Positions 14,900 through 17,422 of a stretch of 17,422 nt of DNA are shown here, one piece after another. The stretch's first letter is position 1. Each line of letters opens with the position of its first letter. The position numbers were made by a program, and so were the translations under genes. Location of the stretch: assembly GCA_030602145.1 (NCBI GenBank), contig JAUWAH010000003.1, positions 1 to 17,422 on the forward strand, in the 5' to 3' direction. The DNA is from Desulfobulbus sp. Lineage in GTDB: Bacteria; Desulfobacterota; Desulfobulbia; Desulfobulbales; Desulfobulbaceae. A model generated the notes under the pieces. It was not told the origin of the DNA. It searched no databases and worked only from the letters and a program-made list of their open reading frames with translations.

Positions 14900-16672
14900 T
14901 CAGGCGGCCTGTCGCTCGGCAAGGACCATGTGCAGCACCTGGCCCAGTTCGGCCATGGTGTAGGGTTTGGCCAGCACCCCGCAAAAACCGTGGGCTGCAT
15001 GGGAGGCCATGACCGGATCGTCCGAGTAACCGCTGGAAACGATCAGCCGGGCCTTGTCATCCAGGTCGAGAATCCGACGGGCGGCTTCGAGGCCGCCCAT
15101 GCCGCCGGGCACGGTCAGGTCCATGAGCACCGCCGCGAAGGGTGTGGAACCGTTCAGGGTGTTCCGGTAGAGGTCGACCGCCGCCTGGCCGTCGGCGCAG
15201 GTCCGCACCGCATACCCCAGATGGCCGAGCATGGTGGCGGCCAGGTTGCGGATGACCGCCTCATCATCCATGACCAGAACGACAGAACGGTCGGCACGGC
15301 TCTCGGGGGCATCCGGACCGGTCTGCTCAACCCTATCGTCCTGCGGAATTTTGTCGGTTGCCGGCAGGAGAATGGTGCAGATCGCGCCTTGCCCCGGAGT
15401 CGAAACCACGCCGATGTGGCCTCCGTGGCGGCTGACGATCGAATAGGCCGAGGCCAACCCAAGGCCGCTGCCACCGTCCTTGGTGGTGAAATAGGGATCA
15501 AATATCCGTCCCAGGGCCTCGGCCGGAATGCCGCAGCCCTGATCGGCGATGGCGATGCGGACGTAGTCGCCTTCGGTCAATGCCAGGGTATTGTCGGCAT
15601 CCACCCGATGATTGTCTGCCGTGATCCCTAAAATGCCGCCTTCCGGCATCGCCTGAACGGCGTTGATGATGACGTTGTTGAGTACCTGGGCTATCTGCCC
15701 CGCGTCGGCCTCGATCGCCCGCACCGAGCCGTCGATGTTGATCTCTCCCCGTACCCGTGTGCCGCGCAGCATCAGGGTCGCAGCTTCGTTGATCAGACGA
15801 CCGACTCCCACCACCGACTTGACCGGCTCGCCGCCCCGGGCAAAGGTCAGCAACTGACGGGTCAATTCCGCGGCCCGTTTGGAGGCCTGCTCGGCATCGT
15901 CCAGCGACTCGCGGGCGGGATGGGCAGGTTCGAGCAGCAGCCTTGCGTAGGAGATGTTACCCATGATGCCGGTGAGGATATTGTTGAAATCGTGGGCTAT
16001 GCCTCCGGCCAACACACCGATGGATTCCAGCTTCTGCATCTTGATCAACTCGTTGTGCAGCATCTCCCGCTCGGTGATGTCGGTGAGGATGATCACAATC
16101 CGGCTGCCTATGATCTGCGTATTGGCGATGACCTGGCGGACCTGACCGTTCTTGCAGGCCACTTTGACCTCGAAGGGACGGATGGGCTTTCTGCCTGTCC
16201 GCGCCTTCTCCACCTCGGACCGCCAGGCACCCACCACCTGGTTTCTGTAGGCATCGTCGGGATAGGCGAGGAGAAACCACTGTTCGTCGGTTGGGATCTC
16301 ATCCAGGCTGTAGCCGAATCGTTCGGAAAAATTGATATTAATGTATTCGATGGTCTTGCCGTCGGTGAGCACGATACCCACCGGCAAGGCGTCGAGGATG
16401 TCAAGGAGTTCCTGGCGGCTCTTGTGGAGGTTGCCGGTGACCATCCTGCAGGACCCGATCTCCCGGCGCAGCACCAGGTAGAAAAAGAGGGTGGAGACAC
16501 CGGCGAACAGCATGTCCTTGAAGTTCTGAGCCCAGGTGAGGAGTTCCGCCTTGGCGGTCAGCGAGAGGAGCAGCCAGTCGGAACAGAGGATCCAGAGAAC
16601 GGCAACGGCCAGATAGGCGGCGGCAACGTGTATCGGCCTGCGCAAACGGCCACTCAGCGTCATGGCATCCAT
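14900..16672 (-). CDS. Membrane hybrid histidine kinase (2 TM, PAS, HisKA, HATPase, receiver)
   Basis: 590 residues. Two membrane segments (about 15-38 and 50-68) with a very short periplasmic loop suggest sensing within the membrane or cytoplasm. A PAS domain (~88-200: LDALPVGIVLTDGKTIEYIN, ending TDITERE) follows. The HisKA H-box has H227 in LAGGIAHDFNNIL. In the ATPase domain, the N-box is QVLNNVIINAVQAM (329-342), G1 is DQGCGIP (377-383), the F-box is FDPYFTTK and G2 is GSGLGLA (401-407). A C-terminal receiver (464-585) has the acidic pair D469/D470, phosphoacceptor D518 (LMDLTVPGG) and K569 (LAKPY). All catalytic residues are present. No separate response regulator or HPt gene is adjacent. 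The start at 16672 is preceded by GAG-rich sequence. Confidence 0.94.
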   Translation of the reverse strand: MDAMTLSGRLRRPIHVAAAYLAVAVLWILCSDWLLLSLTAKAELLTWAQNFKDMLFAGVSTLFFYLVLRREIGSCRMVTGNLHKSRQELLDILDALPVGIVLTDGKTIEYININFSERFGYSLDEIPTDEQWFLLAYPDDAYRNQVVGAWRSEVEKARTGRKPIRPFEVKVACKNGQVRQVIANTQIIGSRIVIILTDITEREMLHNELIKMQKLESIGVLAGGIAHDFNNILTGIMGNISYARLLLEPAHPARESLDDAEQASKRAAELTRQLLTFARGGEPVKSVVGVGRLINEAATLMLRGTRVRGEINIDGSVRAIEADAGQIAQVLNNVIINAVQAMPEGGILGITADNHRVDADNTLALTEGDYVRIAIADQGCGIPAEALGRIFDPYFTTKDGGSGLGLASAYSIVSRHGGHIGVVSTPGQGAICTILLPATDKIPQDDRVEQTGPDAPESRADRSVVLVMDDEAVIRNLAATMLGHLGYAVRTCADGQAAVDLYRNTLNGSTPFAAVLMDLTVPGGMGGLEAARRILDLDDKARLIVSSGYSDDPVMASHAAHGFCGVLAKPYTMAELGQVLHMVLAERQAA

Positions 16673-16716
16673 GTGTTCTCACTCTCCGGGACAGCTAACT
16701 CAATGAAAAAGTGCAT

Positions 16717-16750
16717 AAAAAAAACGGCTGTCCGCTGCTGGAACAGACCG
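16717..16750 (-). terminator. Strong intrinsic terminator before the kinase gene
   Basis: On the minus strand the arms CGG-CUG-UCC and GGA-CAG-CCG pair over 9 bp with two single-U bulges and an AGCAGC loop (arms 16750-16740 and 16733-16725), then U8 (16724-16717). It lies about 100 nt past the end of the glycosyltransferase gene and 44 nt before the kinase ATG. It either ends the glycosyltransferase transcript or acts as an attenuator in the kinase leader. Confidence 0.72.
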
Positions 16751-16761
16751 CGTCTTCCGGC

Positions 16762-16790
16762 ATTGTAGCAGGGAATGAGGGGGCAGACAA
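16762..16790 (-). promoter_or_regulatory. Candidate sigma70 promoter upstream of the kinase gene
   Basis: On the minus strand TTGTCT (16790-16785), a 17-base spacer, then TACAAT (16767-16762; five of six -10 bases). It would start transcription near 16755, just ahead of the terminator-like hairpin at 16717-16750 and about 80 nt before the kinase ATG. Confidence 0.5.
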
Positions 16791-16804
16791 TCGCTTCCTC
16801 GGTT

Positions 16805-16831
16805 GGCGGCCGCCGCTCCGGTGCGGCCGCC
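16805..16831. repeat. GC-only inverted repeat after the glycosyltransferase gene
   Basis: GGCGGCCGC (16805-16813) and GCGGCCGCC (16823-16831) are perfect 9-base arms around a 9-base loop, about 20 nt past the glycosyltransferase stop. Each arm contains the 8-base palindrome GCGGCCGC. There is no T-tract on either strand. It may help end or protect the upstream message. Confidence 0.55.
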
Positions 16832-16852
16832 TGACATGGTCGACAAGGACGC

Positions 16853-17422
16853 TCAGTGCTGGAGAAGACGCATCAGCCATGAGGCGGCCTGTTCGGCTCC
16901 GCCGGGCGGCTTGGGTTGGGATCGACGCTTCGGCAGCACCGGCGGCAATCGGGCCAGCCAGCGACCGTCGCGCCACTCCTGCCCCTCGATCCGCCAGGAG
17001 GGAAGATGGTGCTCCACGAAGGCGGCCAGGACAGAGTACTCCCGAAAATCGTTCCGGTCCATATAGGCGATGGGGGTGGAGGCCTGGTAGACCTCGGCGA
17101 CCGTCGAATAGCCGAGCTTGCCCACCACCATATCGGCAGCGGCGGCCAGATCGGGATGATACCAGTCCTCTTCCCAGCCGAGGAGGCGCAGGTTGGCGCT
17201 GAACTCATTTTCCCGACTCCGGCCGGGCAGGACAAACACCAGGTCAGGCCGCCGGAGCAAGGGTTCAAGGGGAAAAGCCGCATTGCCGAGACCGCCCATG
17301 GTGACCAGGACCACCTGTTGGCCCGGTTCGACGCCCAATCGCTGCCGCATTCGGTTCGGCTGACGGAGGGATCGCGCCACCGGGTCGACGGCCAGGTCAC
17401 AGGCGGCCGGTGCGCAGACCGG
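16853..17422 (-). CDS. GT-B-like glycosyltransferase, C-terminal part (5' end beyond window)
   Basis: The frame is open from the right edge to a stop at 16853, giving 189 visible residues; no start is required inside the window, although GTG codons such as 17380 exist. Visible blocks: VVLVTMGGLGNAAFPLEPLL, where the VTMGG turn resembles the start of the nucleotide-sugar-binding domain in MurG-like and other GT-B enzymes. ADMVVGKLGYSTVAEVYQAS then TPIAYM is the typical donor-binding G-STVAE-P segment. The tail is proline- and charge-rich (RRSQPKPPGG). It probably transfers a sugar to a lipid, peptidoglycan precursor or surface glycan. The acceptor and donor are unknown because the N-terminal domain is missing. 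The neighbouring gap holds two hairpins. Confidence 0.68.
   Translation of the reverse strand, partial: PVCAPAACDLAVDPVARSLRQPNRMRQRLGVEPGQQVVLVTMGGLGNAAFPLEPLLRRPDLVFVLPGRSRENEFSANLRLLGWEEDWYHPDLAAAADMVVGKLGYSTVAEVYQASTPIAYMDRNDFREYSVLAAFVEHHLPSWRIEGQEWRDGRWLARLPPVLPKRRSQPKPPGGAEQAASWLMRLLQH

Noticed and set aside
14791..15000. Extended N-terminus of the MFS gene overlapping the kinase gene
   Set aside because: The extra ~70 residues are Pro/Arg/Trp-rich, unlike any transporter N-terminus, and come from the antisense-free but shifted frame of the kinase end; family length supports the GTG at 14790.
1..17422. CRISPR array, tRNA, rRNA, insertion sequence or prophage genes
   Set aside because: No regularly spaced repeats, cloverleaf-like sequence, transposase motif or phage structural gene was seen on either strand.

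Overview
The window is GC-rich and densely coded. It holds twelve complete genes plus a gene cut by each edge. The content suggests a Gram-negative anaerobe of the former Deltaproteobacteria (Desulfobulbales or a relative). This placement is inference from overall gene style: a diadenylate-cyclase-type protein with a large N-terminal sensor, a PAS hybrid histidine kinase with a terminal receiver, and single biosynthetic genes scattered among regulators. I saw no rRNA, tRNA, CRISPR array, insertion sequence or phage gene. No gene-free stretch exceeds 300 bases; the longest is the 246-base divergent gap between nadA and the diadenylate cyclase-like gene.

Left part (1-4328, all minus strand). 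In transcription order: a WbpP/TviC-type UDP-HexNAc 4-epimerase, aroC (chorismate synthase), a receiver-linked class III adenylate cyclase whose start lies 13 bases after the aroC stop, and a DUF2868 membrane protein running off the left edge. The aroC/cyclase pair is tightly coupled. The other two genes are separated by gaps of 148 and 112 bases that contain inverted repeats.

Middle (4463-10826). dinB (DNA polymerase IV) runs divergently from the epimerase and converges on a DUF2062 membrane protein. Then come three plus-strand genes: a BaiN/YhiN-type flavoprotein, a YgiQ-type radical SAM protein and a HAD-superfamily hydrolase.

Right part (10936-17422). nadA (quinolinate synthase) is on the minus strand. 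Divergent from it is a 441-residue protein whose C-terminus carries the DGA and RHR motifs of DAC (c-di-AMP synthase) domains. A Bcr/CflA-type MFS exporter, a hybrid histidine kinase and the C-terminal part of a GT-B-like glycosyltransferase follow, all on the minus strand.

The points most worth a second look: (1) the DAC-domain protein, which would be a c-di-AMP synthase in a lineage where this nucleotide is little studied; with the receiver-cyclase, the window would encode enzymes for both cAMP and c-di-AMP. (2) Terminator-like hairpins with U-tracts in sense orientation just before nadA (6-bp GC stem, U7) and just before the histidine kinase (bulged 9-bp stem, U8, preceded by a good sigma70-like promoter). 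Both could be attenuators, although the second may simply end the glycosyltransferase transcript. All functional statements come from reading motifs by eye; no database search was run.
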